64,000 nt of DNA. Source: Bemisia tabaci. Taxonomy: Eukaryota > Arthropoda > Insecta > Hemiptera > Aleyrodidae. The DNA is taken from assembly GCF_918797505.1 (NCBI RefSeq), contig NC_092801.1:7440001-7504000 (forward strand), written 5' to 3'. The notes beneath the pieces were generated by a model. That model was given only the letters and a program-made list of their open reading frames with translations, was not told the DNA's origin and ran no database searches. Below are positions 11,604 through 21,916 of the stretch, piece after piece (the first letter of the stretch is position 1; every line of letters starts with the position of its first letter). Position numbers and translations under genes: made by a program.

Positions 11604-11854
11604 GGACCGCGTTTAACAGAAAGGAACCAAGCCACATTAGCTATTGCCAAAAACCGGGCAATTTAATTTTTCACGAGAGAAAGTCTGTGTGATTTTTTTT
11701 GAAAATTTTAAGGCATTAGCTACGTACTGAAGGAGAAAATTCACCGAAATTTGCACGAAAATCTGCACAACCGTTTTCATGTAAAAAAGTAAATTGCCAA
11801 ATTAAAGTTGGCAACGGCTGATGTGGCTTGGTTCCTTTCTGTTCAACGCGGCCC
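11604..11854. mobile_element. MITE family I (GGACCGCGTTTAACAG ends), copy 1
   Basis: The left end GGACCGCGTTTAACAGAAAG continues GGAACCAAGCCACAT and returns inverted at the right as ATGTGGCTTGGTTCC and CGCGGCCC. The flanks read ATT on both sides (11601-11603, 11855-11857). Length is 251 bp, non-coding. Sisters lie at 26652 and 47031. Confidence 0.85.
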
Positions 11855-11984
11855 ATTCAAGAGTAGATTTAGTTCTTTTTTATTTAAATACGTGCAAAGA
11901 ATGTGATCTATGATAGTACATGTGATTGGGAAAAGCCGTTCTATGACGTCACAAGGTAGTAAATTTTCTCATCCAGAAGTGGGC

Positions 11985-12125
11985 TACAATTCGCATCTCG
12001 GAACTTCGATTTCTGGCTCATCGGTAAAAACACTCATGTGCATAGGAAAACTAATACAACATGCGTTGCTTCTAAACTGATTGTGAGCCAGAAATCGTAC
12101 TCCCTAATTGCAAAATGTAGTCATG
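11985..12125. mobile_element. MITE family J copy (TTTCTGGCTCAT arms)
   Basis: The left arm GATTTCTGGCTCATCGGTAA and the right arm GAGCCAGAAATCG followed by AATTGCAAAATGTAGTC are inverted with respect to each other. Better copies are at 23884 and 54025. The outer left end is degraded. Confidence 0.6.
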
Positions 12126-13061
12126 TATGTACCTTGTCTAGTGGCCAATTGTTGCAAATACCGTGAACCCACAGCTCATCGTGCTTTTTCATATATGAAG
12201 CATTAAAATTTTCGCGTTCCGATGCACCATTGCTTGCTCACCCTAATAAAAACACGCGTCCCTATAGAGAAATCAACAGCAGTTATGTGGAAAAGCCAGA
12301 ATAAATGGTTCCTTGTTTATGAACACCGTCTAATTTAAAACGAAAAGAGCACATAAATCGTCGGTCCCGGACGAAGGGACGTAAATCCATTCCAAGTTTG
12401 CCAAATTGACTCAAACAATTGATTTATTTTACAATAATGTACCTGTGCAATTTCCAGTCAAAATTTGTTTGATTTTTGCATGTAATCCGAGAAATAATCG
12501 GCGAAATTTTCAGTTCGAATTCCCAAAAATGCTCCCCGTTAATATGCGATTCGCGAGGAGAAATTTGGCACCATTGAAATGGAGCTACGTTCTTTAGCGG
12601 GGAAAACGACGAAATGTATTAAATGCTAGCGATTCTCCGTACGTAGTTGCACGGGCTCTGAATGACTCGGATGGAATTAATTTATTCATCGATTCGGTAA
12701 CATTTCATTCAGTTTAAAATAAGATTTCAACTGCCCTTTCGATCGCCCTCTTTGGCGGAGCGTTCGCGGAATTCTTGAGCGTCTCGAATTTTTTTTTTTC
12801 ACGTCAAAATCGGGGAGAAAAATTGCTCGGAGACCGGAAAATCTGACGGACTGGTCGAGGCCGCCGCCCGGTCATCAAACAAAGTCAAACCGAAACTGTC
12901 TGCGGATTTATCGGATCATCCGCTGCATTGTGTAAGAGTGGATTTAAAGTTTGACACAAAGAAAATTTCAATAAGATTCTCCAATTTTTCTCGTGATGAT
13001 ACATCGCGTACATTGTGCAGGATGTCCTGCAGTGTTGCAGTTGTAAAAACTTGCGGGGACG
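12126..13061. other. No gene recognised
   Basis: Two short overlapping frames occur on both strands near 12885-13132 but neither has a recognisable motif. No repeat structure was noticed. Confidence 0.35.
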
Positions 13062-13293
13062 CACAGTGGATCGGGTCAATAGGAGAGGTCGGGCAAAATC
13101 TGGAAACCTTAAACGGTTGTAACTCCGTTTAAACCAAACTTTGAGGTTCTAAAAGTGAGTCCATTGGTTTTCTCGTGAAATTTTCTACTATTAGGACTCA
13201 CTGAAATTTAAAATGGGATGAAATAAACATAAAAATTTGCAGTTTCAGTCAAAAATTCATGCCCGACCTCTCTAATTGACTCGATCCACTGTA
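13062..13293. mobile_element. Transib-like MITE, copy 1
   Basis: The left end CACAGTGGATCGGGTCAATA leads into GAGAGGTCGG. The right end reads CCGACCTCTCTAATTGACTC then GATCCACTGTA, so one terminal base has changed. Length is 232 bp, as in the sister copies at 32623 and 45514. The flanks (GGACG and AGAAG) do not match. No coding capacity. Confidence 0.8.
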
Positions 13294-14208
13294 AGAAGTA
13301 GCGTAGCTGCGACTGGTGCCATTTGGGGGGGGGGGGGATATACAGGAAAAAGTCTTATTTTGGTCCACAGAGCACGGCCTTGGTGGCTCAACTGCGGGGC
13401 ACCCCATATTTTTTAGGAAAATTAATCATCATAATCATAAAAAATGAATTGTTAATTTCGAAAGAGAGCCAACGGGGAAAAATGAAAATTCCATTTTACT
13501 GCGGAAAAGCGATTTTTAGGACCGTGCTCATTTATTATTTTTTTTCTCACAAAATGTTTTTCATTCTCATTTGAAATCGAGACTAAGATACGATCGAATT
13601 TAGTTCATTTCGAAAAAGGATCAACTTTCCGCATTTACATGTAATGGATTTTTTACAGTGACATTGGTGGACACCTCTGAATTTCAGCGTTTACAATTAA
13701 TGTCCCTAAATGCTAGTCCTCCGACCCTAGCAACCCTTTTCTTCTCCTCTTTTTCCCCTGTCCAATACGAATTTTTGTGTCTCCAGGGAAAATTTTCTTT
13801 TCCAGAGTTCGTCCCTTTTCAGAGCAAACGATTTAATACACGTCAATTGGCTGACTACCTCACATGATGTCTTATCAATACCATTATGGGTCAAGTTGAG
13901 AACATAATTTCCTTTAAAAAATATTACGCTAATCGTGACGTAACGCGGTCCTGTACCCCTCCTGCAACGCACTCATAATGCAGCTTTTGACCTCCCTCCC
14001 GACTAGAGCGTTACACATTTAAATATGTATTCAAGAGGTATTAAAGATATTTTATAATATCGAAGGACGCATAAGTAATGAATCAGTTTGTGGCGGGAAC
14101 GAGCAGTTCGGGACCATTATTGCCAGATAGAGCTAAAATATCAGCATTTTCCCCATTTAAACCCATGTCAATCATCTAAATTTTGTCGGTCAATCTAGTA
14201 TTATTGAA
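13294..14208. other. No gene; contains a G13 run
   Basis: A homopolymeric G run of about 13 lies at 13325-13338. The remainder is AT-rich with short frames lacking motifs. Confidence 0.4.
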
Positions 14209-14394
14209 GTTGCCAGATTGTGCAATTAAATGTGGATATTTTACATGTGTTTAAATAGGGGATAGTGCTGATTTTCAGCACTATCTGGGAACTATGCCAC
14301 AGTTGCCAGATTAGGCAAAAATGTAGATATTTTGCATGGGTTTTAATGGGGGAAAGTGCTGATTTTCCAGCACTATCTGGCATCTGTGCCGGGT
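14209..14394. repeat. Two tandem 93-bp units with internal hairpins
   Basis: Units start GTTGCCAGATTGTGCAATTA at 14209 and GTTGCCAGATTAGGC at 14302. Each contains a stem-loop of AGTGCTGA and TCAGCACT type ending CACTATCTGG. A partial inverted relative lies just upstream at 14125-14170, so the whole may be a decayed fold-back element. Confidence 0.65.
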
Positions 14395-14894
14395 GCAGCG
14401 TGCGTTTTTATGGGGAATAATTAGCCTTGTCCTTGGAGTCGGGCTCGATCATGATATTCGACTCCCGACACTGCCAACCCCAAGTCCGCGTCCACCTCAC
14501 CAATAACCGCGTATGTGCGCGGGATTCACGCTGCAGTTACGCGCTTTTTCCTCGGCTCTGGCCGTCGACTAGGCCACCGACCGTGGTTACCAAAATTGCG
14601 AGCCCCCTCTGACCAACCCTAACATTGCCCCCCTCTCCAGACACCTGGCCAGACTTCGTCAACCACCGTCCACTCTCCACTCGCTTATCGTCCAATCTCA
14701 CTTTTCCAGTGCCCCCTTTCCCGCCCATGGCCTCTCGCGCCGAAACTGTCTGGGCCCCCTGCCCCCCTCTCGCGCAGGAGCCTCGTTGCCAAAAGTTACT
14801 CTAGTGATTGCAGCAGTGTAAGACATCTTACGGCGGAAGGGACTTTTCCTTAAGGTTACAAGGATTGCATGTCAAATATGCAAATTTTTACATT
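14395..14894. other. Cytosine-rich unique-looking segment
   Basis: From about 14440 to 14780 the plus strand is rich in CCCC and CTC words with several CpG dinucleotides. It stands out from the AT-rich surroundings. No frame here has a recognisable motif. It could be host 5' flank or part of an unseen element. Confidence 0.35.
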
Positions 14895-15122
14895 CACTGG
14901 AAAAAAAACACATTGGACTCTAGAGTCCAGACTCTTGAAAACATTGACAAGAAAAAATACTCTTGATTCAATCAGATTGAAGCTTAAATCAAAAGGAAAT
15001 CCGCTCAAATTAAGAGGCTGGGTTCTTGATTTAAGCCTAAATCCGATTGAATCAAGAGAATTTTTTCTTGTGAATGTTTTTAAGAGTCTGGACTCTAGAT
15101 CTAATGTGTTTTTTCCCCAGTG
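14895..15122. mobile_element. Fold-back MITE family A, copy 1
   Basis: This 228-bp element begins CACTGGAAAAAAAACACATT and has an arm of roughly 95 bp that includes GGACTCTAGAGTCCAGACTC and TTGATTCAATCAGATT. It returns inverted to end CCCCAGTG. Flanking dinucleotides are TT and TT. Translation on either strand gives similar peptides, an artefact of the palindrome. The CAC ends and 2-bp duplication fit CMC (CACTA/Mirage/Chapaev) transposons; that assignment is inference. Confidence 0.85.
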
Positions 15123-15383
15123 TTTTTGGTCAAAGCAACTAAATTTACACAAATAACAAAAGAAAAAAAAATACCAGCACGTGCAGTAGATCTTTGATGA
15201 ATCACAGATGGTAGAAGCTACGATATGCATCATTAAGGTCGGTCATACTATACGTAATATTTTTCAAAGGATGGCTTCTCTTGAAATACCAAATTCAGTA
15301 ACTTACCAACTGAAAAGATCTGAAATTTTTTCGTGCGAATCATTCGATGCTTAACTTACATTTTAAAATGCTGATTTTTCCCT

Positions 15384-15611
15384 CACTAGAAAAAAAGTCT
15401 CTTGGATCTAAAGTCCAGACTGTTTAACACTTTGACAGGCAAAAATACTCTTGATTCAATTGGTTTTTTTGCTCGAATCTAAATGAAGTCCGCTTAAGGT
15501 TAAGTGGCTTGGCTCTCGATTCAGGCAAAAATCCGATTGAATCATGAGTATTTTTCTTGTCCAATTTTTTAATAGTCCCGACTCAGGATCCAAGAGTTTT
15601 TTTTCCCAGTG
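15384..15611. mobile_element. Fold-back MITE family A, copy 2 (diverged)
   Basis: This copy has the same 228-bp length as copy 1 and shares the words TTGATTCAAT and AAAATCCGATTGAATCA. The ends are CACTAGAAAAAAAGTCTCTT and TTTTCCCAGTG. The flanks CT and AA do not match, consistent with greater age. Confidence 0.8.
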
Positions 15612-16610
15612 AATAAAATAACATAAACCTCAATATAAAACTCTGAAGATTTCATTTCCGGGAAAGAGAGGCCTTCATTGAAGGCCTATTCTGCAGACAG
15701 GTTGCAAAATCGCAGTCAATCGCGGTTCACAACTTTCGAGATTTTATCAGCGAAAAAAAGGATGGACGAAAAAAAGTTGTCTGCAAAAAGTCGTTGAAAA
15801 TCCAGACAAAGTTCAAAGAACAGCTCAGACGACTTTCTCCGACGATTAGACCAGCGCTTTTAGGATACGATAAAGCGTAACGGGGTATGAAGGACGATTT
15901 CCAGCAAAATCTCATTTTCGTGGAATGTGACTCAAGCGCCCTTCCTCGATTCTCCGAAAAACCGTCGCACCATGATCAAAATCTATTTCCTAAAAGACTT
16001 TCAAATTTTCCGAGGATTTAAAATTACACAACTGTGTAACTTAAATCCTCTTAATAAATCCTATGAAATTTGCAGGTTAACCCGCATTCCGCGGAACTTC
16101 AAACGGGCAGGAAGACGAAGAAGGAACCAGTGCCATTTCCCGGAATTGATTCTAAAATTCGGAACTTTTTAAATAATCGGGACTTTTCCAGGAATCTTCT
16201 GAATCCCCGAAATTTCCTCGAAATTTGCGGTCTTTCGCTAGTTTGACCACTTATTTGATCAAATTTACGGACTTTTTGATCAAATTTGTCGATCTTTGGG
16301 CGTATTTCGGAAGTTTTCTTCGGAATTTTTTTTTAAAAAAACGGAATTTGTTGAAAAAATCGGAATTTTTCTCGGGACTTCAGCAAAACGGAATATGTTC
16401 CCGGAAATCGGAATTATTTCGGAACCTTTTGATAAAATAGTCATATCGATGGTCAGTGTGCGAAACCACGCATCTCCGTCTACAGCGTTGCAGACTGCCT
16501 TTCATCCTTCATTTCCTCTTTAGAATACTATTTATCATAATTTCTTGAAAACTTCCTTGATTTTCCCTCTTCGTGATTAGAATATTCTGTATCAATTTCA
16601 AGCCACAAAG
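15612..16610. other. No gene; CGGAATTT-rich low-complexity zone
   Basis: Between about 16080 and 16440 words such as CGGAATTT, CGGGACTT and GATCAAATTT recur irregularly, a decayed simple or tandem repeat. No motif-bearing frame was seen. Confidence 0.45.
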
Positions 16611-16846
16611 TTTTTTTTTATTTTTTGTTTTTGTTTTGTTTGTTTTGTTTTCTCTACTTCCAACACCACGCAAGTGGTTATCCTGCGTTTTCTGTTGGAG
16701 CCCCCCATCCATTATTCCTTAAAATACAACCAGCCCAAAATGACGTTGTTTGAGCCCGTCAAACTCGGGTCAGCTAGTCGAGAATCGAACCCAGAACCTC
16801 CTGCTTATGGAACCAACGCTGCAGCCACTACACCACGAGAGGCCGT
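16611..16846 (-). mobile_element. tRNA-derived SINE
   Basis: On the minus strand an RNA polymerase III A box (TGGTGTAGTGG, 16835-16825) is followed about 35 bases later by a B box (GGTTCGATTCT, 16790-16780). These are in the order and spacing of a tRNA. The body continues about 150 bp and ends in an A-rich tail of AAAACAAAACAAAC type (16611-16650). A tRNA head, unrelated body and A-rich tail together define a SINE. The tRNA arms no longer pair well, so this is not a working tRNA. Target duplication not identified. Confidence 0.7.
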
Positions 16847-16891
16847 CAAAAGAGGCAGACAGGAGGCAGACAAGAGGCAGACAATGTACAA

Positions 16892-17397
16892 AATGGAGAT
16901 GTTGCATGTGTGAGGGATTTGCGATTTGACCATTGATTTTTATGTAAAAGTTCGCGAGAAACACGATGGTGCCACTGGTTTTCTCTGAAATCAACTCCCA
17001 AGCTCAAAAAAGCTCTCAAGTTGAGGCCAAAATGGAGGGGATATCCCACGCTATCCTGAGAGTCCACTTCTACATCAAGACAAACTCTCCATGCAAAGAT
17101 AGGGAGCAAATACATTAGCAGTGATGCCGTGTTTTCAGTTTTGGAGTCCCCAAATAAAATGGCAACCCTGCTAATGTATTTGCTCCCTATCTTTGCATGG
17201 AGAGTTTGTCTTGATGTAGAGGTGGACTCTCAGGATAGCGTGGGATATCCCCTCCATTTTGGTTTCAATTTGAGAGCTTTTTTTGAGCTTGGGAGTTAAT
17301 TTCAGAGAGAACCAGTGGCACTATCGTGTTTCTCGCGAACTTTTACATAAGAATCAATGGTCAAATCGCAAATCCCACACACATGCAACATCTCAAT
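16892..17397. mobile_element. Long fold-back family H, copy 1
   Basis: Two arms of roughly 230 bp run from ATGGAGATGTTGCATGTGTG to GGGAGCAAATACATTAGCAG. They return almost perfectly inverted around a short centre (GTTTTCAGTTTTGGAGTCCC). The right end reads ACACATGCAACATCTCAATT. Sister copies are at 27308 and 51900. Peptides from both strands look alike because of the palindrome, not because of coding. Confidence 0.9.
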
Positions 17398-17561
17398 TGA
17401 GTTGTTTCTCTTCGAAATAATAAAATAAGAGCGGAACTCTTGAAACACCGCAATTGAGATACGCGGTTTTGTCCATGACCGTAGATATTCCCACAGGATT
17501 TGTGGGATTTCCCCACTTTATCTCACGGTTTCCAAAAAAACAGAGAAACTTTGTGGAACTT

Positions 17562-18053
17562 CAGCGGGCTGATTATTTAAACTGATAGACAAAAGGATGG
17601 ATAAAAAAGATATATGGAGTATGGAGCGATCCTATTAGTTGATATGCTTGATTCCTACAGACTAAGGAAGGAAGTGATGGACTAACTACAGGGTCCCTCG
17701 TATTGCCGTTAGTTAGTCTATTACCTGCCTTCTTTGTCCATGACAACCATCCGCTTTCAACAATTCCACTGGGAAAAAAACACATTGGATCTAGAGTCCA
17801 GACTCTTGAAAACATTGACAAGAAAAAGGACTCTTGATTCAATCAGACTTAAGCTTAAATCAAAAGGAAATCCGCTCAAATTAAGAGGCTGGGTTCTTGA
17901 TTTAAGCTTAAATCTGATTGAATCAAGAGTATTTTTTCTTGTCGATGTTTTTAAGAGTCTGGACTCTAAATCCAATGTGTTTTTCTTTCCAGTGTCTCTC
18001 AGTATCCTTTTTGTCTAGGGCTTTGTCTATCAATATCAAAAATCAGCCCGCAG
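17562..18053. mobile_element. TIR element family P, interrupted by a family A copy
   Basis: The left end CAGCGGGCTGATTATTTAAA with CTGATAGACAAA is matched on the right by TTTGTCTATCAATATC and AATCAGCCCGCAG. A complete family A element (17767-17994) sits inside, so P is older. Without it P is about 264 bp. Fragments of P also lie at 19546-19615 and 20062-20140. Confidence 0.75.
17767..17994. mobile_element. Fold-back MITE family A, copy 3 (nested in P)
   Basis: The ends are CACTGGGAAAAAAACACATT and CTTTCCAGTG, and the length is 228 bp. Flanking dinucleotides are TC and TC. The interior TTGATTCAATCAGACTTAAG and its inverted partner match copy 1 closely. Confidence 0.85.
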
Positions 18054-18392
18054 TTCAAGTTGCAGTTTTTGCCAGATTCTAAGGCGGGAGACACGTGCGT
18101 CGTTGCGCGTCTATGTTGCGCCTTTCGGGGGAGGAGCAACCACCCGCAAAACACTCATGCTCAACAGGTGGCCGCTCGGCCGCAGCCTCGGCACCCCCTC
18201 CCCCGCGGGAGATAGAAAGGGGGTGAAGGGGTGGGGGTATTAGCATCCCGACGCGCGACGGGCAACGCGTCGGCGGGTGGCGTCTGGCTGTTTCGCGCGC
18301 GTTATGTTGCGTCGCGATTTCATTAGCATCCTATATCTCGTGCTCTCGTCTCTCGTAGTTGTAGTGGTCATTGATACAATGAACCACTAAAC
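18054..18392. other. GC-rich, CpG-dense segment
   Basis: The segment 18075-18325 is rich in CGCG and GGGGGTG words, very unlike its neighbours. No frame with a known motif crosses it. It may be a fragment of host regulatory sequence or of a GC-rich element; I cannot tell which. Confidence 0.4.
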
Positions 18393-18446
18393 TGCGTGCT
18401 AAGGAAAAACGCCGTATGAACCCTCAGGCGTTGTCAAAATTTCTTT
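18393..18446. mobile_element. MITE family L, left part, split by insertion
   Basis: CTGCGTGCTAAGGAAAAACG and CGCCGTATGAACCCTCAGGC match the left end of family L. The element resumes after the insertion, at 18867-19000, with TTTGATAAAACACAAATTTTC and TATGAATACTTTCCTTC. Confidence 0.7.
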
Positions 18447-18866
18447 GGCCTTGTCTCCACGAGCCGTTTCGCGAGATTTGTCCCAGGGAAAAATCCAACT
18501 TACGAAGTTGGGAAAAATATTGAGTTAATCAATATTTTTCCCAGTACCAAGTACGGTACTTGTACCAGTACCCCTAGGACCCACTGAGAGGAGAAGAAGA
18601 AGTGAAAACGAATTGTGCGATATTTTATTCATTACTACATTGTTCATGTTTGTTTAGTTAAAATAATGTGTCTGATTGTCAATTGAGTGCAATTATTATT
18701 TTAATCCCGGTTAAATACTCGACTTTAACTAATTTGTCTTCCCGCGCAAACCAGTCGCAGGACTGAATGAGCCCCGTCCCGTGGAGACGGAAAAATCCCA
18801 GAAGTTTCATTCCTGCGATTCGAACTTGGGAAAAATCCCATGAAAACGTCCCGTGGAGACAAGGCC
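18447..18866. mobile_element. TIR element (GGCCTTGTCTCCACG ends) inside family L
   Basis: The left end GGCCTTGTCTCCACGAGCC and the right end CCCGTGGAGACAAGGCC are inverted. The junctions read CTTT-GGCC and GGCC-TTTG, giving a 3-bp TTT duplication, or 5-bp CTTTG if the ends are taken as GCC/GGC. The GGCCTTGTC-type end and 3-bp duplication would suit PIF/Harbinger, a tentative inference. 420 bp, non-coding. Confidence 0.65.
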
Positions 18867-19249
18867 TTTGATAAAACACAAATTTTCTGATTAACTTATG
18901 AATACTTTCCTTCTATTTTTTCAGAGAAGGATGTGTCCCATTAAGGAGGGTATTTTGGCTCTAACTTTGGTCGAAAATTGAAACAGTTTAGAATAATGTC
19001 ATGTATGGTCAAATAGACTCTTAATCATCTACCCTGTGAGAACTTGTCCTTATTTGAGGTGTTTTTGAAAGGTTTTTGCCTGATCTACCAGCGCAAAGTA
19101 GTGAAGTTTTCCAGTTTTCTCAAATAATTGCTCATTTTCGGTCCTAAATTAGATTGTTTATGTATGAGCACAAGCGAGTACCACTTCCTCCTTGAAACAT
19201 GTTGTAATGGGTGTACTAAAGATTTACATATTTAAAGAAGAAAGCGTTT

Positions 19250-19325
19250 CATTTTTTAGGCGTCATGACCGATTCGTTAGGCGCATTTGGCGCGTTGGCG
19301 CCTGTGAGTTTCGAACTCTGATTTC
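19250..19325. repeat. GCGCC-word repeat, short fragment
   Basis: GGCGCATTTGGCGCGTTGGC followed by GTGAGTTTCGAACTC matches the right end of 785-1130 in the same orientation. Confidence 0.65.
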
Positions 19326-19332
19326 AACCAAT

Positions 19333-19545
19333 ACACAGAAAAAAATGGATGGTGCTGACGACAGAACCTTTTGTTCATACGGCTCCCACAGTTTCTTTGT
19401 TACACTTGCAGAACTTTTCTGTTGTGAGAACAGAACTTCTGTCGTGGGACAAGAGTACTCTGTTCCCAAACTGTGAAACAAAGAAACTGTGGGAGCCGTA
19501 TGAACAAAAGGTTCTGTCGTCAGCACCATCCATTTTTTTCTGTGT
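19333..19545. mobile_element. Fold-back MITE family F (CACAGAAAAAAATGG ends)
   Basis: Arms of about 75 bp start ACACAGAAAAAAATGGATGG, include CTGACGACAGAACCTTTTG and CATACGGCTCCCACAG, and return inverted to end CCATTTTTTTCTGTGT. Counting CACAG as the terminus, both flanks read TA. 213 bp, non-coding on both strands. Confidence 0.85.
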
Positions 19546-19615
19546 AGGATCGCTCCAAATTCCTTGTCTTTTTTGTCTATCGCTTTGTCTATCAATTTCA
19601 ATAATCAACCCGCAG
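19546..19615. mobile_element. Family P right-end fragment
   Basis: AGGATCGCTCCA, TTTGTCTATCAATTTC and AATCAACCCGCAG match the right end of the P element at 17562-18053. The left part is missing where family F begins. Confidence 0.6.
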
Positions 19616-20061
19616 AGGTTGGACCGCGTAGCGGCCCAGGGGCCCCCAGTATAGGTTTTTTCGGTACCCGGTCGATGGACAACGCCAACAGCGACACGAC
19701 GCAACGTGGAACGTGCGCTATGGCTTACGCCAGGGCTGGTCCCAGTCAATGAGTTCTGAGTAATGAATGGGAGAGCATAATCGTTACAACTTTTATGATT
19801 GTATCGCGAGGGCGGGGGGGGGGGGGTACGGAGGTGTGGGTGGGGGAAGAGGGGGGAGGGTTGGACGGAGATAGAGCATGGCTGGCGACGATGATGACGG
19901 CAACGCGTTGCGGACCATAGCGATCAGCGCCCGTTCAACGGGTCCCGATGTTGTCAAGTGGGCAAAGACCCGGGAGCTAGAAATAGAAAATCAGAGGACT
20001 TTATAGAACATAGAGACGATTTCTACACTGCCGTGTTCAGGAAGAGCGTCTCATGAGCCTA
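19616..20061. other. No gene; GC-rich with a G run
   Basis: A G run lies at 19815-19827 and GGGG words follow. The stretch 19640-19960 is CpG-rich. No motif-bearing frame was seen. Confidence 0.4.
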
Positions 20062-20140
20062 CAGCGGGCTGATTGTTGGAATTGATAGACAAAGCGATAG
20101 ACAGTGAAGACACAGTGAGTATGGACCGATCAGAGATGGA
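20062..20140. mobile_element. Family P left-end fragment
   Basis: CAGCGGGCTGATTGTTGGAA with TTGATAGACAAAGCGATAGA matches the left terminus of P at 17562. The element does not continue after about 20140. Confidence 0.6.
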
Positions 20141-20721
20141 AAATTTCATGAAATTTATTCGTGAGGGATGTTATTCAATCCTATATATAATAATCCTAAA
20201 TATTCCCATATTTCATGCGTGAGATTTCATGAGATTTTATGAAATTTCATGATATTTTTTGAAACTTTTGGGGATGCGTCCAGGATGCCCTAAAAACGCC
20301 TAGAAACAGTAATTCTAAATTTTGAAATTTTTCGCCCAAGCCTAAAACATTCACGCGTTGCAAATGTTTTCGTTTACTTTAGAGGTCAGGTTGGTCAGGT
20401 CTCTCTAAACTACCCTTTTTACCCCCTCCCCCTTTGTGTCTTGCACCTTCAGTAGAGTAGCACAATACCGCAGCATCAACAGAAAGACCATCCGAAACGC
20501 TTTCAGACCTCCAAAGGTTTAATTAAAAATTCTAAAAAAAATCTTGTTCAATGGTCCATTCAATCTAAAAAAGCGAACATAGAGAAATCGCCTAACTTTT
20601 CTCGGAAGAAACGAGGCAACGTTGGAATGCTCATACAGCGTCGGAACACAACATGGGCCACCTAAGCCCCACTATTCGATGCCGCGATTATTCTAACGCG
20701 AGTTCGTTCGAATAATCGCGT
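20141..20721. other. No gene; short ATTTCATG-rich zone
   Basis: Words ATGAAATTTCAT and TTTCATGAGATTTTATG recur at 20145-20265 as a small imperfect simple repeat. The rest is featureless. Confidence 0.45.
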
Positions 20722-20954
20722 CAAACATAGTGCGGCCGGCGTTAAATGCATATTAGCGCCTGCAAGACTGCATGAATACTTCTCGCATTGCGCCAAACGC
20801 AGTGCAGTCGGTCATTTGGCGCCTGGCGCGTATTAGCGCCTACAAAACTTTGGAAACACTTCACGCACTGCACTTAAATCATTGTAGTTTCTTGGTGTCA
20901 GTTAGACCCACTGCCCGCGGCGCGGTTGCCACAATATCCAACCAGTGTCCAACG

Positions 20955-21210
20955 CTGTCGTGCTGAGGAAGAATGCCATATAAGCCTTTAGACGTTGCCA
21001 AACTTCCTTCGACAAATCACGAATTTTCGGGGCAATGCGTGAATATTTCTCTTCTAAATTTTAAAGGAGTCTTATTTGTAATTTGACCTAAAGTATTTGA
21101 AAGTTTCAATGGAAAATATTAATAACTATCCTCAAGAGTAAGTATTTTCTGAGAGCTAATGTGGCAACATTTGAATGTTGATACGACTTTTTTCCTTAGC
21201 ACGGCAAAAG
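20955..21210. mobile_element. MITE family L, copy
   Basis: The left end CTGTCGTGCTGAGGAAG and the right end CCTTAGCACGGCAAAAG are inverted. It corresponds to 6816-7072 in the duplicated block. Confidence 0.75.
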
Positions 21211-21211
21211 A

Positions 21212-21467
21212 CTGCCGTGCTATAGAAGAACGCCGTATGAAAATTCGAGAGTTGACAAATTTCCTTCGGAATAATGTTTTTTTTTTTAAAGAAACGTTAT
21301 GAATGTTTTTCCTTGTAATTTTCAGGAACTTAAGGTAAGATTGCGAACATAATTATCTGAAAAATTGGAAGAAAAATATTTACAAATTTTCCCGAAAATT
21401 CGTGATTTACCAACAGCCATTTGGCAACGCCTGAAGGCTCATACGGAGTTTTGCCCTAGCACGGCAG
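21212..21467. mobile_element. MITE family L, copy
   Basis: The ends are CTGCCGTGCTATAGAAGAAC and CCCTAGCACGGCAG. The interior matches 7073-7325. It follows the previous copy directly, as in the other block. Confidence 0.8.
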
Positions 21468-21752
21468 AATATAGATGACAGGAATAAGGGATCGAATCGA
21501 ACAAAGATTACTGAAACGGTCAAAGGATGAAACGACTGAGCTTAACGGCGGTTTGTAGCTTCATAACCTGAAATTCCCTAATTATCTGCATACGGACCGC
21601 ATGCACAGTAAAATCCTTTATCTATAGGGTTCATGCTTTATTTTGATCGAAGGATATATCGTATAACCGGAGGTAATAGAGATTCAACGTTTCAAAAAAC
21701 AAGATGCATGCATAAAAATTGTTGAATTTTGAATAAAAATGCAGGTGAGAGC

Positions 21753-21916
21753 CAGTGGCGTGGCGTGAATTGCGATGTATCGATTGTTATGCCATTTGAA
21801 CCCAGGGTGAAGAATCGATTATTAGGGTGTTCGCTGCGAACACCCTGCTTATCGATCCTTTTCATAGGTTTAAATGGCCGATCAATCGATATATCGCAAA
21901 GCACGCCACGCCACTG
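21753..21916. mobile_element. hAT MITE family B with perfect 8-bp duplication
   Basis: The termini CAGTGGCGTGGCGTGAATTG and GCACGCCACGCCACTG bound 164 bp. Both flanks read GTGAGAGC, a perfect 8-bp target-site duplication. CAGTGGCG ends with an 8-bp duplication are the hallmark of hAT transposons. The interior has GCGATGTATCGATTG and an inner dyad GGTGTTCGCTGCGAACACC. No coding capacity. Confidence 0.93.

Larger units (their letters stand above)
20722..21467. repeat. ~750-bp composite block, second copy
   Basis: This is the partner of 6575-7330, with the same order of GCGCC-type text followed by two family L MITEs. The two blocks are in the same orientation, about 14.1 kb apart. Confidence 0.85.
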